Shown here: piece by piece, positions 1 to 11,492 of the stretch
Numbering within the stretch: position 1 is the stretch's first letter
Layout of the letters: the number at the start of each line of letters is the position of its first letter
Assembly (NCBI RefSeq): GCF_030272615.1
Contig: NC_081409.1
Coordinates: 204,045,949 to 204,105,948, forward strand
Direction of reading: 5' to 3'
Length of the DNA: 60,000 bases
Source: Cryptomeria japonica
Lineage: Eukaryota > Streptophyta > Pinopsida > Cupressales > Cupressaceae
Notes under the pieces: generated by a model
Seen by the model: only the letters and a program-made list of their open reading frames with translations
Database searches by the model: none
What the model was told of the DNA's origin: nothing
Made by a program: the position numbers and the translations under genes

Positions 1-690
1 CATCCAAGACTCGCCTCCAATACTCAAGTTTGCTCAGCTTCCTTGGACAATGAAACCTATATATCCATAAAAATAAAGCCTCCCAACTGGTCGATCCCTA
101 TTCGCTAAGGGGCATGTAATAGCTAGATGCTCCCATGACCAAATCTGTAGTAGTGTTACCCTCGCTGATAATCTCATCAAACCAAGGTACACGCCTTGAT
201 GCAGATCATGATAGAGATGAGAAAGCATACAAGAACCCCATGCATACCATGTACCATGAATAACCATCCTCTCCAACACTCTATCCCAGCCAATAGATAG
301 TCCCTTCAACCTATGGTGAGGACATAGAAATCCTCCAACAAAACCAGCCAACATAAAAGGTAATGGATCATATAAATCTAACATCTCCTTCCATGAGATG
401 TGGTAGCCACATATTTTGTCATCATCAAAAATTATTTTGAGTGCATCAGTGCCACCCTGCTCAATCACATCATAAGTTACAATATATCTAATCATGAGGA
501 TGCGTAAAATCCCGTAAACATCCTCTGGCATCACTATCATCTCACCAGTGGATAAATGGAGGGTGTTATGCTTACTATGCCACCTCTTAGCTAAGGCGGT
601 TAATAAACCCCAATTAATCGTATAACGGGGAATCAATCAACAATGATAGTCCACATCTAGCAATAATATCAAGATCCGCCTGCATGAGAT
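1..690 (-). pseudogene. PMD (plant mobile domain) relic, copy A
   Basis: This is a degenerate copy of the plant mobile domain, a domain found in plant MAIN/MAIL proteins and as an accessory gene in retrotransposons. The longest open stretch is 34-636 on the minus strand, and it aligns throughout with the better-preserved PMD gene at 58,033-60,000: shared blocks include WGLLTALAKRWHS, GEMIVMPEDVYGILRI, GGFLCPHHRLKGLSIGWD and the HLYHDLHQ region. Similarity continues in other frames on both sides. A one-base slip near position 45 moves to a frame reading KLSKLEYWRRVLD, and the N-terminal part near 640-690 is also out of frame. The C-terminus lies beyond the window start. No intact start codon is seen. 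Confident as PMD-derived; it cannot make a full protein. Confidence 0.8.
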
Positions 691-2224
691 GGGGTCTCAT
701 CTACCATGTCCTCGGGTATCACTCCCGAGACTGCAAAACACCTAAATCCTCCTACAATCATATCACATCATAGTATCAGCATTCGGTTAATCAATGTATC
801 TATCAAACAAATTAGCTCATGTGAGATTTCAATCAATCTTGTGAAGCACTTATCATTGACTCTCATTCACAATGAGGTCAATCATCATCTATGCTATTAG
901 GCAATCAAAACTGATCCAACTCACATCAAAAAGAGTAAACAATATCAACTTTTGTAGACATGCACTAAACTATCCCATCAAAAGACTAGAAAATTACACC
1001 TAAGCGCTAAAAACATCTATGCTCTAAAAAACCACATCTATGTGCTACAATCCAGTCTCAATGCGCTAAATTACCTTATGTGCTACAACACCACATCTAT
1101 GTGTTGAAAAACTTACCCTGTGCGCTAAATTATCCAATGCGCTACAAGACCACATCTATGTGTTGAAATACTTACCCCATGTACTAAATTACCTAATGCA
1201 CTACAAGACCACATCTATGTGATAAATACCTCACCCAATGTGCTATATTACTAGAAGTGCTAAATAATCTACTCATTACAATGGGAAACTGACATAATGT
1301 TGTAATATGGAACCGTAAACCTAAAGCACTAAAACATCTACCATAAGTGCAAAAACATGAATCCTATGCGCTAAAACGATAAAAATCGGCACAAAAATTC
1401 AAAAAAAAATGTGCCAAAATTAAACAAAAATTACATGACAAGATGATCTACAGAGAAATCAACTTTCTATAGAGAAATGAACTCATAATTATTCTACCTA
1501 GCATTGACTTGCTCTAGCAATGTCGTTCGAATCTTGTAAGAGACTAATTTATAAAATTAAAATGCATAACAAAAACTCTAACTTTAAACATACAAAATTA
1601 AACTGCCATCAAGTTCCAAGATGCATGGTTTCCAGATAATTAAAAGTCCTATAGATCTAAGATAAAAAAAATATGCATAAGTTACACTATACACTTATCA
1701 AGATAAATATTTCACAAGAATTTCTTGATCCTATAGTTTTCAAGATGTAATTTGTTAAAACATGTTGAATTTAAAATAGCTACTTTTAAAGATGTGGGGT
1801 TTACACATAATTACCAATCCTATAGTTCTTAAACCATAGTTTAGTGAAACACACAAAAAAAGCATGTAGAAGCAAACACAATATAGCTTAAGAGTTTAAA
1901 GATCTGGAATTGAATAATTTTGAGCCATATGCAAGCCCAAAATGGAAGGATTAGCCATTCTTCCGTTCATTTGGACCACCTTGTTGTGTACAGTAATAAA
2001 CTACTACAAATTTTAGTACTAATTGATTCTAGAATATCTCGTTTAAGAGTTTCAAACTACCTCTTGAATCTGAAAGAGCTAGCTCAGATGAGAATACCCA
2101 AATGTGAAGCAGTGATTCTCAGGCCATCCTATCCCAGAGTTCAAACTATAACTGTACAACAGTAAGGAAACTCTAGAAAAAAGTTACTTTATAGAATTGA
2201 ACATTAATTCACTACTTGAGTATG
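691..2224. repeat. AT-rich spacer of PMD unit, copy A
   Basis: This non-coding stretch follows the PMD relic and recurs after PMD copy B (9,116-10,421) and, truncated, after copy C (20,181-20,966). Landmarks shared by the copies are the CCTCCTACAATCATATCACA start, a 59-bp repeat array, the run ACAAAAATTACA, and in A and B the phrase GTGAAGCAGTGATTCTCA near the end. It separates the N-terminal end of PMD copy A from the truncated C-terminal end of PMD copy B, so the units lie head to tail. I see no gene in it. Confidence 0.75.
1000..1262. repeat. 59-bp tandem repeat, about four units
   Basis: The phrase CCACATCTATG recurs with starts near 1033, 1092, 1151 and 1210, an exact 59-bp step. Each unit also carries a GCTAAATTACC-like half. 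The same array occurs in spacer copies B (two units) and C (four units). Degenerate GCTAAA phrases continue to about 1,380. Confidence 0.8.
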
Positions 2225-2613
2225 AATGAATCACTCAATAAAAAATGGGGTTGCTCCAAATAAATATCTTGAAGTAAACACATAGGGCATCTCGAGTGCA
2301 TCCTCTGGCCATGACTCACAACCTAGGTATGGCTTGCAGATAATTGTGTCTAGATCATCCAAGACTTGCCTCCAATACTCAATTTTTTGAAGCTTCCATT
2401 GGACAATGACACCCATATATCCATAAAAATAAGGCCTCCTGACTGGTCGATCCTTGTCCGCTAAGGGGCGTGTAACAACTAGATTCACCCATGACTAAAT
2501 TTGCAGTAGTGTCACGCCCGTTGATAAGACAGTCAAACCAAGGTACACCACTCAATGCAGATCATGATACAAATGAGAAAGCATACAAGAACCCCATGCA
2601 TACCGTGTCACAT
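2225..2613 (-). pseudogene. PMD relic, copy B, C-terminal part
   Basis: The minus-strand reading contains YWRQVLDDLDTIICKPYLGC and PYVFTSRYLF, matching YLGCEEWEDDAVELPYTFRS of the PMD gene at 58-60 kb, and ends at a stop shortly after. The last part of the usual domain and the coiled-coil tail are therefore missing. Its N-terminal half lies 6 kb away at 8,681-9,115 because a Copia element was inserted between. Premature stops (DLH*VVYLG, LLQI*SW) make it a pseudogene. Confidence 0.8.
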
Positions 2614-2618
2614 GTATA
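2614..2618. repeat. Target-site duplication, left (GTATA)
   Basis: GTATA immediately precedes the TGTTGGCATG start of the Copia element, and the same five bases follow its end at 8,676-8,680. The flanking DNA on each side is the same PMD sequence, contiguous in copy A. Confidence 0.9.
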
Positions 2619-4137
2619 TGTTGGCATGATTGGCATAACTGATGCAGATGAAGAATGTTGACTGAACCGGTAAAGGACTGTTTGTGATGACATTGTGATG
2701 AAGAGATTGAGATTGCATGATTGGATGATTTTGATCAGTTATTTGTGTTGTCATTGATATCAACTGATGTTCACTTATGTTTATTTTGTCATCTAAGTCT
2801 TTTTGGTCTACCAGAAATTGCCTACCTACAAAGAAATAAAAAATTGGGAATTAGGACCTTAACCGATAAACGAGGAAATGTTTTGATTGGATCTAGTGAT
2901 GATTGGTGATGATTGTAGAGTTGCAGTTTGGAATGTGAGTTTGTATCATTGCAAAATGTATCTGACCAGAACTGCACCATGTTTTGACCACCAGAAGTCA
3001 TGTTTATGATTTCTGATATATTTGCTAGGGTTTAAGAAGGATTTAAGGATCGGTAAAGAATTCTCTAAACCAGTAATGATTTTTGGTTTGGTGGTGATCT
3101 ACATCAAGTTCAAATGTTGGAGGTGATGTGACACAACCCACGTGGAAATTTGAATTGCTATTTTGGCCCATTTGAAGATGGAATTTATTGGGAATCAACG
3201 AAGCACTTAGAAGAGTGTTCTAAGGGTTTGACTTTGTATCAAATCGAATTGCTGTGTTGACTTATGGTCATTCAACGGTTGATATTGCATTGTAAAATGT
3301 TGTAATAATCTGTATGATGATATGATATGATCTATGATGATCTGTATTGTAAAATCTTGATGTATCTAAGGTTTAGTAACCGACAATGTTGTAAAGGTTA
3401 TTTATGTCAGTATAGTTGATGTTTGTTGTGTCGGTGGTCTTGGAGAAGTGTGTGAAGCCGAACCATAGTGTGAGAGATCTTCTAGAGAGTGTTGCAAATT
3501 TGGAGCATAATTGGATCTAATCAAGCAAGCAGTGTAGTGCAAAACCTAGATCATTCACTGTTGTTCCCTAATAGTTGCAATAGATTAAATCATTTAATCG
3601 GGTAGGTCCTAACATGTCTTACATTGTAAATCCCCTAATTGGGTGACTCAACATATGAGTTCTAAATCCTCTTGCGAGGTTGATTCTAACAGGTCAAAGT
3701 TCCTAACAGGGCTGAGGTAAATCCCTTCACCGGGTGACTCCTAATAGGGTCTGGTCCTAACAGGGCATCATTGTAAGCTTCTAACTGGGCTTGGCTCCTA
3801 ACAGGTTGCATTCCAAAGGAGTGCAAAATGTTTTGTGGGTACCAATTCCCACCGTGGTTTTTCCTTATTTGGGTTTCCGCTTGAAAATCATGGTGTTCAT
3901 ATGGTGAATGTTTTTTATGTGTTGATTTCATTTACTTTTAGTTTATGCATATGTATGAACATTTAATGAGCAACATTGTTAAATAAGTTTAGCAGATGAT
4001 TATTAGTAGATACCGGTATTGGTAAATGATTCTATTGTTGGTTATTGTTTGATTTGGTAAAAGTTTAATAAGTCTAAGCTTCTGATTTGAAATTCTTGTT
4101 AATATTGATTCACCCCCCTTTAGTATTAACCAGATCC
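2619..4137 (+). repeat. 5' LTR of Copia element
   Basis: It matches 7,174-8,675 from TGTTG through the GATTCACCCC tract to CAGATCCT. The right copy continues CTAAGATTAACA, whereas here the sequence jumps straight to TGGTCCTCTGTG. The last dozen bases of the LTR and the usual TGGTATCAGAG primer site seem to have been lost in one small deletion. The LTR contains an array of CCTAACAGGG-like phrases at about 3,590-3,815. Confidence 0.85.
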
Positions 4138-4192
4138 TTGGTCCTCTGTGTGTAGAAAGCTTAACAACTTGAGGGAAAGATCCTGAAAAAAG

Positions 4193-5463
4193 ATGATGAA
4201 CAAAGAGGGTCCCAAATTTGCAAAGGACAACTACCAGATATGGAAAGACTCGATGAAGATATACATTAAAGGATTGGGTGCTTATTATTAGAATCATGTG
4301 GTGAACAAGTATGTTGCTCTTACTACCAATCCCTTGACACCGAATGAGCTTAAAGAAAAACAAGAAAACATTCAGGCCTTGAAAGCAATTGGAAGTACTT
4401 CATCTTATTCTAAGTATATAGATGTTCATAGATTAGAAACTGCATATGAGGTATGGGAGAAACTAGATTTAATTTATGGAGGAGATGAACATGTACAAAG
4501 AGCGAAAGAAGAAAGTTTAAGAGGCAAATTTGATGATATGAAAATGATTGATGGTGAGAACATTGCCCAATATGGTCAAAGGGTTAAGGAAGTTGTAGGA
4601 GGTATAAAGAGTGTTGGAGGTAAGATTGATGATGATGTTGTTGTTAGTAAAATGCTTAGAACTCTCATACCATAATATTCTATTAGAGTTTCTGCAATTC
4701 AAGAACTGAGATCTATTTCTAAGGATAAAGTCACTATTGATTCTCTTATTGGAAAGTTGACTACATTTGAGTTAAACAACTTTGATAATAGTTTTTGAAA
4801 ACCGTCCGAATCTTCTTTTAAAGATTCTATAATAGGTACATCTGTGAGAAAAGGAAAGGATATTTGTCATAATCATGACTCTAGGTCTAGTCATGGCGGT
4901 AGTAGAGGAGATGGTGATGATGAAGATCACTTGATGGAACCTGAGGCATTATTGGCTAAAATATTTCCTAGAGGCACCGGTAAGTATAAGGGTAAGTTAC
5001 CTTTGAAGTGTTTCTCCTGCAATAAGATTGGACACATTGCTACAAATTGTCCTAATGGTGATAAAAAGGAAAAGTTTAAGAAATTCAAAGGAAAAGGCAA
5101 GAAGCAGCATTATGTTGGAGTTGATGAAGGAGTAACTGATGAAGAATCAGAAGAATATGACAATGAGGAGATAGTATTTGTTGTTGTGAAGGAAGATCTG
5201 ACAGCTGACAAGGCACTAGTATGTCACATGGATAGCAATGATGAATGGATAATAGATAGTGGTTGCTCACACCACATGAAGAGTGACAGAAGTAATTTCT
5301 TATCCGTTTAAGAGTTTGATGGAGGTGTTGTAAGGTTTGGTAATAACTCTCCCTGCATGGTAAAAGGTAAAGGATCAATTTCATTAAATGGAAAGAGTAA
5401 TGCAGATGATGTCTTTTGGGTTGATGGACTAAGACATAACCTTTTGAGTGTTAGACAACTTAA
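4193..5463 (+). pseudogene. Copia gag and protease, broken
   Basis: The frame begins at ATG 4,193 and stays in one phase. It encodes the capsid-like region (NYQIWKDSMKIYIKGLGAY onward), a CCHC zinc knuckle (CFSCNKIGHIATNC, near 5,008-5,050) and the Copia protease active site WIIDSGCSHHM near 5,246. The protease fold starts but runs into the pol junction. Premature stops lie at 4,289 (TAG), 4,673 (TAA), 4,796 (TGA) and 5,309 (TAA). The linker after the zinc knuckle is rich in Glu, Asp and Lys. The normal role is to form the virus-like particle and cleave the polyprotein; this copy cannot. Confidence 0.88.
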
Positions 5464-6723
5464 TGATTATGGAGAAACCTATGCACTGTTGGTGAGATTT
5501 GAAGGTGTAAGAATGTTACTTGCTTATGCTACATTTAAAGGATTTAAGGTCTACCAAATGGATGTTGAATCAAATTTTCTTAATGGCATCCTTGAGGAAG
5601 AAGTTTACATAGAACAACTAGATGGATTTGGTTTGTCTGAAGATAAAGATATGGCTTGCAAGTTGCATAAGGCACTGTATGATTGAAGCAGGCACTGAGA
5701 GCATGGTATAAAATATTGCATGCACAACTTACCAAGAGAGGATTCCAACATACCAGTGAGGACAATAACATATATCTTAAAATTGATGGAGACAAAATGT
5801 TGATAGTTGAAGTCTTTGTGGATGATATAATTTTTGGTGGTGATGATGATTTATGTATCGTGTTTGCTGAGGAGATGAAGAAAGAATTTGAGATGTCTCT
5901 TATTGGTGAGATTAAATTTTTCATTGGGTTGCAAGTCCAGCAATTGGATGGTGGAATATTTATCTGTCATAGTAAGTATGTTAAAGAGGTGTCAAAATAT
6001 TTTGGCATGGAGGATTGTAAATTGGTTGGTACTTTGATGGTAACAAGTTGTAAATTGTTAAAACAAGATGATTCACCTTCTGTTGATGACAAGGAATACA
6101 GGTCAATGATTGGTAAGTTGCATTATGTTTTTCATAGTAGGCCTAATATTGCACATGTTGTTGGATTGGTTGCGAGATTTCAAAAGGATCCCAAGGAGAC
6201 TCACTTGGTAGAGGTGAAAAGGATATTTTTGTACCTGAAAGGCACAATAGATTATGGTTTATAGTATCTTTATAAAGGAGGTTTTTCTTTGAATGTGTTT
6301 ACTAATGCAAATTGGGAAGGCAATGTTGATGACCAAAAAAGAACTACCAGTGGAGGTTTTCTTCTTGGAGGTAGATTGGTTGCTTGGACAAGTAGGAAGA
6401 AAACTTGTGTGTCACACTCAACAGCAGAGGTAGAGTATGTTGTAGCATTAATAAATTGCACACAGGCAATCTGGATGAGATAAGTGTTAGAAGGATTTAA
6501 ACTTGATGTGTTTGAACCAATGACTATCTATTGTGACAATACAAGTGCAATTAATATTTCTAAAAATCTTGTATTACATGGAAGAACAAAGCACATAGAA
6601 TTGAAATATCATTTTCTGAGGGAAAGAGTACATGAGAAGCAGGTTAGAATGGAGTATGTGACAAGCAAAGAACAACTAGCAGACATTTTCACTAAACCAT
6701 TGTCGAAGACTACCTTTAAGTAA
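5464..6723 (+). pseudogene. Copia reverse transcriptase and RNase H, broken
   Basis: The sequence enters RT abruptly at YGETYA, directly after the LLSVRQLND block that normally precedes integrase, so the whole integrase core has been deleted in frame. RT shows MDVESNFLNGILEEEVYIEQ and the catalytic FVDD motif in EVFVDDIIFGG. A one-base loss near 5,676 (TATGATTGAAG, where family members read through with a glycine codon) shifts the frame. RNase H follows, with TNANWEGN, STAEVEYV, YCDNTSAI and the end motif LADIFTKPL. Stops at 6,262 (TAG) and 6,481 (TAA) interrupt it. It ends at TAA 6,721-6,723. Normal role: copying element RNA into DNA. Confidence 0.88.
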
Positions 6724-7173
6724 CTCAGAGGTAAATTAGGGGTTCGAACCCTACTCAAGAAGAACTAGGATGGAGGAGATGCATCAATTTAGTGGACTTA
6801 ATGATTATTCTTCATTGTGGATTGACGAAATGGTAGCTACTTCATAGGGGGAGCTACTTAGCTGAGTTTTGCAGACATGTTGAAGACAACAACAACAAAT
6901 TTCAAGACCGGTGATGCATATGCACCTTTAGCATTGTTGTCAAAGGGGGAGAAGAATTATAATAGCTAAGGGGGAGAAGAAAAATATCATGGGAGAATAA
7001 TTGTAAGAGGAGTGTAATAGAAAGGGGGAGAAGAAATGAAGATGAATTAAAACCGGTAGAAGAAGTGTAACCGACAGATGAGGTGCAACAAAGAAGAGTT
7101 GCAAAGAAGTCCCATAATAGAGAAGAGTAGTATTGGTTGAGTTGGTGTTACCATCAATTTCAAAGGGGGAGAA
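6724..7173 (+). promoter_or_regulatory. Copia 3' region with polypurine tract and look-alikes
   Basis: The tract AAAGGGGGAGAA ends at 7,173, directly before the 3' LTR, the expected position for the plus-strand primer. Three more AAGGGGGAGAAGAA-type tracts lie at about 6,944, 6,967 and 7,021, so the tract occurs four times in 230 bases. No coding potential is seen. Confidence 0.7.
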
Positions 7174-8675
7174 TGTTGTCATGATTGGCATAATTGATGC
7201 AGATGAAGAATGTTGACTGAACTGGTAAAGTACTGTTTGTGATGATATTGTGATGAAGAGATTGAGATTGCATGATTGGATGACTTTGATCAGTTATTTG
7301 TGTTGTCATTGATGGCAACTAATGTTCACTTATGTTTATTTTATCATCTAAGTCTTTTTGGTCTACCAGAAATTGTTTACCGACAAAGAAACAAAAAACT
7401 GGGAATTGGGACCTTAACTAGTAAACGAGGAAATGTTTTGATTGGGTCTGGCGATTGGTGATGATTATAGTGTTGTGGCTTGGAATGTGAGTTTGTATCA
7501 TTGTAAAATGTATCTGACTGGGAGCGCACCATGTTTTGACAACCGAAAGTCATGTTTATGATTTCTGAAATATTTGCTAGGGTTTAAGGACTGGTAAAGA
7601 ATTCTCTTAACTGGTAATGATTTTTGGTTTGGTGGTGATCTACATCAAGTTCAAATTTTGGAGGTGACATGGCACAACCTGCATGGAAAGTTGAATTATT
7701 GTTTTGGCACGTTTGAATATGGAATTTCTTGGGAATTGACAAAGTGCTTAGAAGAGTGTTCTAAGGGTTTGACTTTGTATCAGATCGACTTGCTGTGATG
7801 ACTTATGGTCATTCAACGGTTGATATTGCATTGTAAAATATTGTAATGATTTTTATGATGATCTGATATGATCTATGATGATCTGTATTGTAAAATATTG
7901 ATGTATATAGGGTAAAGTAATCGATAATGATGTAAAGGTTATTTATGTCGGTATAGTTGATGTTTGTTGTGTCGGTGGTATTTGAGAAGAGTGTGAAGCC
8001 GAACCAAAGTGTGAGAGATTTGCTAGAGACTATTACAGATTTGGAGCATAATTGTATTTGATCAAGCAAGTCATGTAGTGTAAAACCCAAATCATTCACT
8101 ATTGTTCCCTAACAGTTGCAGCAGATTAAATCCCTTAACTGGGTAGGTCCTAATAGGTCTTACATTGCAAATCCCCTAATAGGGTGAATCAACATCTGAG
8201 TTCTAAATCCTCCTACGAGGTTGATCCTAATAGATCAAAGTTCCTAACAGAGTTGAGGTAAATCCCTTAACTAGGTGACTCCTAACAGGGCATCATTATA
8301 AGCTTCTAGCAGGGCTTGGCTCCTAACAGGGTGCATTCCAAAAGAGTGCAATTTTTTTTGTGGGTACCAATTCGCACCATGGTTTTTACCTATTTGGGTT
8401 TCCACGTAAAAATCATGGTGTTCATATGGTGAATGTTTTTGATGTGTTGATTTTATTTACTTTCAGTTTATGCATATGAATGGTCATTTAATGAGCAACA
8501 TTGTTAAATTAGTTTAGTAGATGATTATCACCAAATACTGGTACTGGTAAATGATTCTATTGTTTGTTATTATCTGATTTGGTAAATTTTTTATGTTTAA
8601 GTTTCTGATTTGAAATTCTTGCTAATACTAATTCACCCCATGTCTCAGTATTAATCAGATCCTCTAAGATTAACA
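7174..8675 (+). repeat. 3' LTR of Copia element
   Basis: 1,502 bp, from TGTTGTCATG to AGATTAACA, matching the 5' LTR. It retains the terminal CTAAGATTAACA that the left copy has lost. An array of CTAACAGGG-like phrases lies at about 8,105-8,345, followed by the block CCTATTTGGGTTTCCACGT and the GATTCACCCC tract. Confidence 0.92.
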
Positions 8676-8680
8676 GTATA
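8676..8680. repeat. Target-site duplication, right (GTATA)
   Basis: Exact copy of 2,614-2,618, directly after the terminal CA of the 3' LTR. PMD sequence resumes immediately. Confidence 0.9.
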
Positions 8681-9115
8681 GCCATCATCTCTAGTAGTCA
8701 ATCCCAACTAATAGATAGTCCTTTCGACCTATGGTCAAGACATAGAAATCCTCCAACAAAACCAACCAACACAGGAGGCAATGGATCATATAAATCTAAC
8801 ATCTCCTGCCACGAGATGTCATAGCCATAGATCTCCCTATCATAAAAATATGTTTGAGTTCATTAGTGCCACCCTGCTCAATCACATCATAAGTCACAAT
8901 ATCTCCAATCATGGGGATGCACAAAATATTGTAGACATCCTCTGGCATCACTATCATCTCACCAGTGGGTTAATGGAAGGTGTTATTCACTATGCCACCT
9001 CTTAGCCAAGGTGGTTAATAAACCTCGGTTAATCGTATACTGGGGCATATCAATCAACGACGATAGTCCTCATCTAGAAAAAATATCAAGATCCACTTGC
9101 ACGAGATGGGGTATC
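8681..9115 (-). pseudogene. PMD relic, copy B, N-terminal part
   Basis: This continues the PMD reading from 2,613 after the Copia insertion. It aligns base by base with 258-690 of copy A, including the stretches coding for GGFLCP, the DIL region and TGEMIVMPEDVY. Small deletions break the frame, for instance around 8,840 and 8,985. Shorter and more decayed than copy A. Confidence 0.75.
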
Positions 9116-10421
9116 ATCTTCCATATCTTTGAGTATCACTCCCAATACTGAAAAATACCTAAATCCTCCTACAATCATATCACATCATTGTATCAGTATT
9201 TAGTGAATCAATTTATCTATCAAACTAATCAGCTCATGTGAGATTTTAATCAATCTCGTTGAGCGCTTATCATTGACTCTCATTCATCATGAGGTCAATC
9301 ATCATCTGTCCTTTTATGCAATTGAAATTGATCCAACACACATCAAAAAGGAGGAAACACCATCAACTTTTTTAGGCATGCACTAAACTGTCATATGAAA
9401 ACTCTAGAAAATTACACCTAAGCGCTAAAAACATCTATGCGCTAAAAAACCACATCTATGTGCTACAATCCAGTCTCAACACGCTAAATTACCTGGTTCA
9501 CTTCAAGACCATATCTATGCACTAAAAACCTCACCCAATGCACTGCATTACTCGAAGCACTAAAACATCTACCTGATACATTGGAAAACTTACCTAATGT
9601 GCTAGTTCATAATCATAAACCTAAAGTGCTAAAACATCTACAATATGGGCTAAAAATGAATCCTATGCACTAAAATGATAAAAATCAACACAATTTTTTT
9701 TTTTAAAAGTGCCAAAATTAAACAAAAATTACACAACAGGAGGATCTACAGAGAAATCAACTCACAATCATTCTACCTAGCATTGACCTACTCTAGCAAT
9801 GTCATCTGAATCTTGTAAGATACTAATTTATAAAATTAAAATGGACAATAAAAACTCCAACTTCAAACATACAAACTTAAACTACCATGTTTTCAAGATG
9901 AATGGTTCCCAGATAATTAAAAGTTATATAGATCTAAGATCAAAAAATATGCATAAGTTAAACTATACACTTTTCAAGATAAATATTTCAGAGAAAGTTG
10001 TTGATCCTATAGTTTTCAAGCTGTAATTTGTTAAAACATGTTGAATTTAAACTAGCCACTTTTCAAGATGTGGGGTTTACACATAATAATTAGTCTTGTA
10101 GTTCTTAAACCATAGTTTAGTGAAACACAAAAAAGGAGCATGTAAAAGTAAATAAAATTTAGCCTAAGAGTTAAATGATCTGGAATTGAATAATTTTCAG
10201 ACATATGCAAGCCAAAAATGGAAGGATTAGACATTCTTCTATTCATTTGGACCGCCTTATTGTGTACAGTAATAAACTACTACAAATTTGAGTACTAATT
10301 GCTTCCAGAATATCCCATTTAAGAGTTTTAAACTACCTCCTGAAATAGAAACAACCGGATTAGATGAGAATACCCTTGAATGTGAAGCAGTGATTCTCAA
10401 GCCATCCTATCCTAGAGTTCA
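9116..10421. repeat. AT-rich spacer of PMD unit, copy B
   Basis: It is homologous to 691-2,140 of copy A but about 150 bp shorter, partly because its 59-bp array has only two units (starts near 9,451 and 9,510). It stops at AGAGTTCA, where the next element is inserted; copy A continues past this point. No gene seen. Confidence 0.75.
10417..10421. repeat. Probable target-site bases GTTCA
   Basis: These five bases precede the TGTTTGCTTG start of the next LTR and match uninterrupted copy A sequence. The right-hand duplicate cannot be checked because the other end of the element is lost. Confidence 0.45.
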
Positions 10422-11430
10422 TGTTTGCTTGATGATGATTGTAATGAATTCATCATATGTTGTCATTGAGGAAACACATACACACACACATGTTTAATTG
10501 GTATATGCATAGAAGACAACAAGTGGATACACATTAATCGACATCAACATGAAGATCAAGCAAAGATTATATTAGGAGATTCAAGGATAACGGTTCATAT
10601 ATTTAACTCCAATCGATATTGATTGTTCCAACCGATATTTGTTGATTGTGTGATAATTTATCCCACCGAAAAATTTTGGCGGTATTTTTGTGATGAGTTA
10701 CAATCACTTGACTAGATACACTACACTAAGGTAATTGTGTTATGATTTCTTGAGGCCGACATGAAATCTAAATGTCTATATATTGACATCACAATGAATT
10801 ATTTCATAAGAGTGAAAGTGATATGTTGTGTGCGAAAGACAAAAGAGTTAAGTTGTAGAGTATGCAGAAGAGTAGTGTTGAATATGTTTAGAAGGATTTG
10901 ATCAAGTAACTATTGTGCTACTCAGATAGATCAAACCAATCCTGTTGTTTTCTAACAATCACAACAGAATTCAAATCCCCTAACCGGGTAAGCTCTAACA
11001 AGCTTCAATGTTCAAATCCTCTAACAGGGTGATCCATTAGTTTGGATTCAGAAATCCTCCACCAAGGTTACTCCTAATAGGGTACTACCTTTCAAAGGGT
11101 ACAAGCTTCTAAGAAAGCTTTGGGATCTCTAACTAGATTTGCTCCTAGCAGAGCACTTTGTAGATCCTAACCGGTCAGTTATCTATTACTGCAGATAGTT
11201 AACTTGTGAGTTCCATCTCACCATGGTTTTTCCCTATTTGGGTTTTCCACGTATAAATATTTGTGTTATGGTGGATGTTTTACTTATTGTGGATATTGTT
11301 ATATCATTTTGGATTGCATGCATTGTGTTTAAAAGTTTTGTTAAGTTCATCTATCGATTAGTGTTTGAAGTAGTTTTATTTTTGGTGTCACTGATTCACC
11401 CCCCCCTCTTAGTGCTTTTCAAGTCCATCA
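10422..11430 (+). repeat. 5' LTR of element 2
   Basis: 1,009 bp from TGTTTGCTTG to AAGTCCATCA. It matches 16,724-17,505 closely over its first three quarters. An array of TAACxGGGT-like phrases covers about 10,975-11,180. A TATA-like TATAAATA lies at 11,252-11,259, and a CTGATTCACCCCCCCC tract lies near the end. Confidence 0.88.
11252..11259 (+). promoter_or_regulatory. TATA-like box in LTR
   Basis: TATAAATA sits about 170 bp before the LTR end, after the conserved CCTATTTGGGTTTTCCACG block shared with the Copia LTRs. Its place would suit a promoter for the genomic transcript, but no transcript start can be seen from sequence alone. Confidence 0.35.
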
Positions 11431-11432
11431 AT

Positions 11433-11444
11433 TGGTATCAGAGC
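11433..11444 (+). promoter_or_regulatory. Primer binding site, initiator Met tRNA type
   Basis: TGGTATCAGAGC begins two bases after the LTR end, the classic plant Copia primer site complementary to the 3' end of initiator methionine tRNA. Confidence 0.92.
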
Positions 11445-11492
11445 CCAACTTTTTTGAAGCCTAATTTCTTAGAAGGGAGCCTTGAAACCACC

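Larger units (their letters stand above)
2619..8675 (+). mobile_element. Ty1/Copia retrotransposon, degenerate, with both LTRs
   Basis: The element is 6,057 bp, bounded by two long terminal repeats that begin TGTTG, the right one ending TTAACA, and flanked by GTATA duplications. The gene order is gag, zinc knuckle, protease, reverse transcriptase, RNase H, which is Copia order, but the integrase core and the start of RT are deleted. Several stops and one frameshift break the polyprotein. Over the first roughly 245 aligned bases of the two LTRs I count about 18 differences by eye, mostly C/T and G/A, so it is an old insertion. It lies inside PMD copy B and is therefore younger than that copy. 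Confidence 0.93.
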
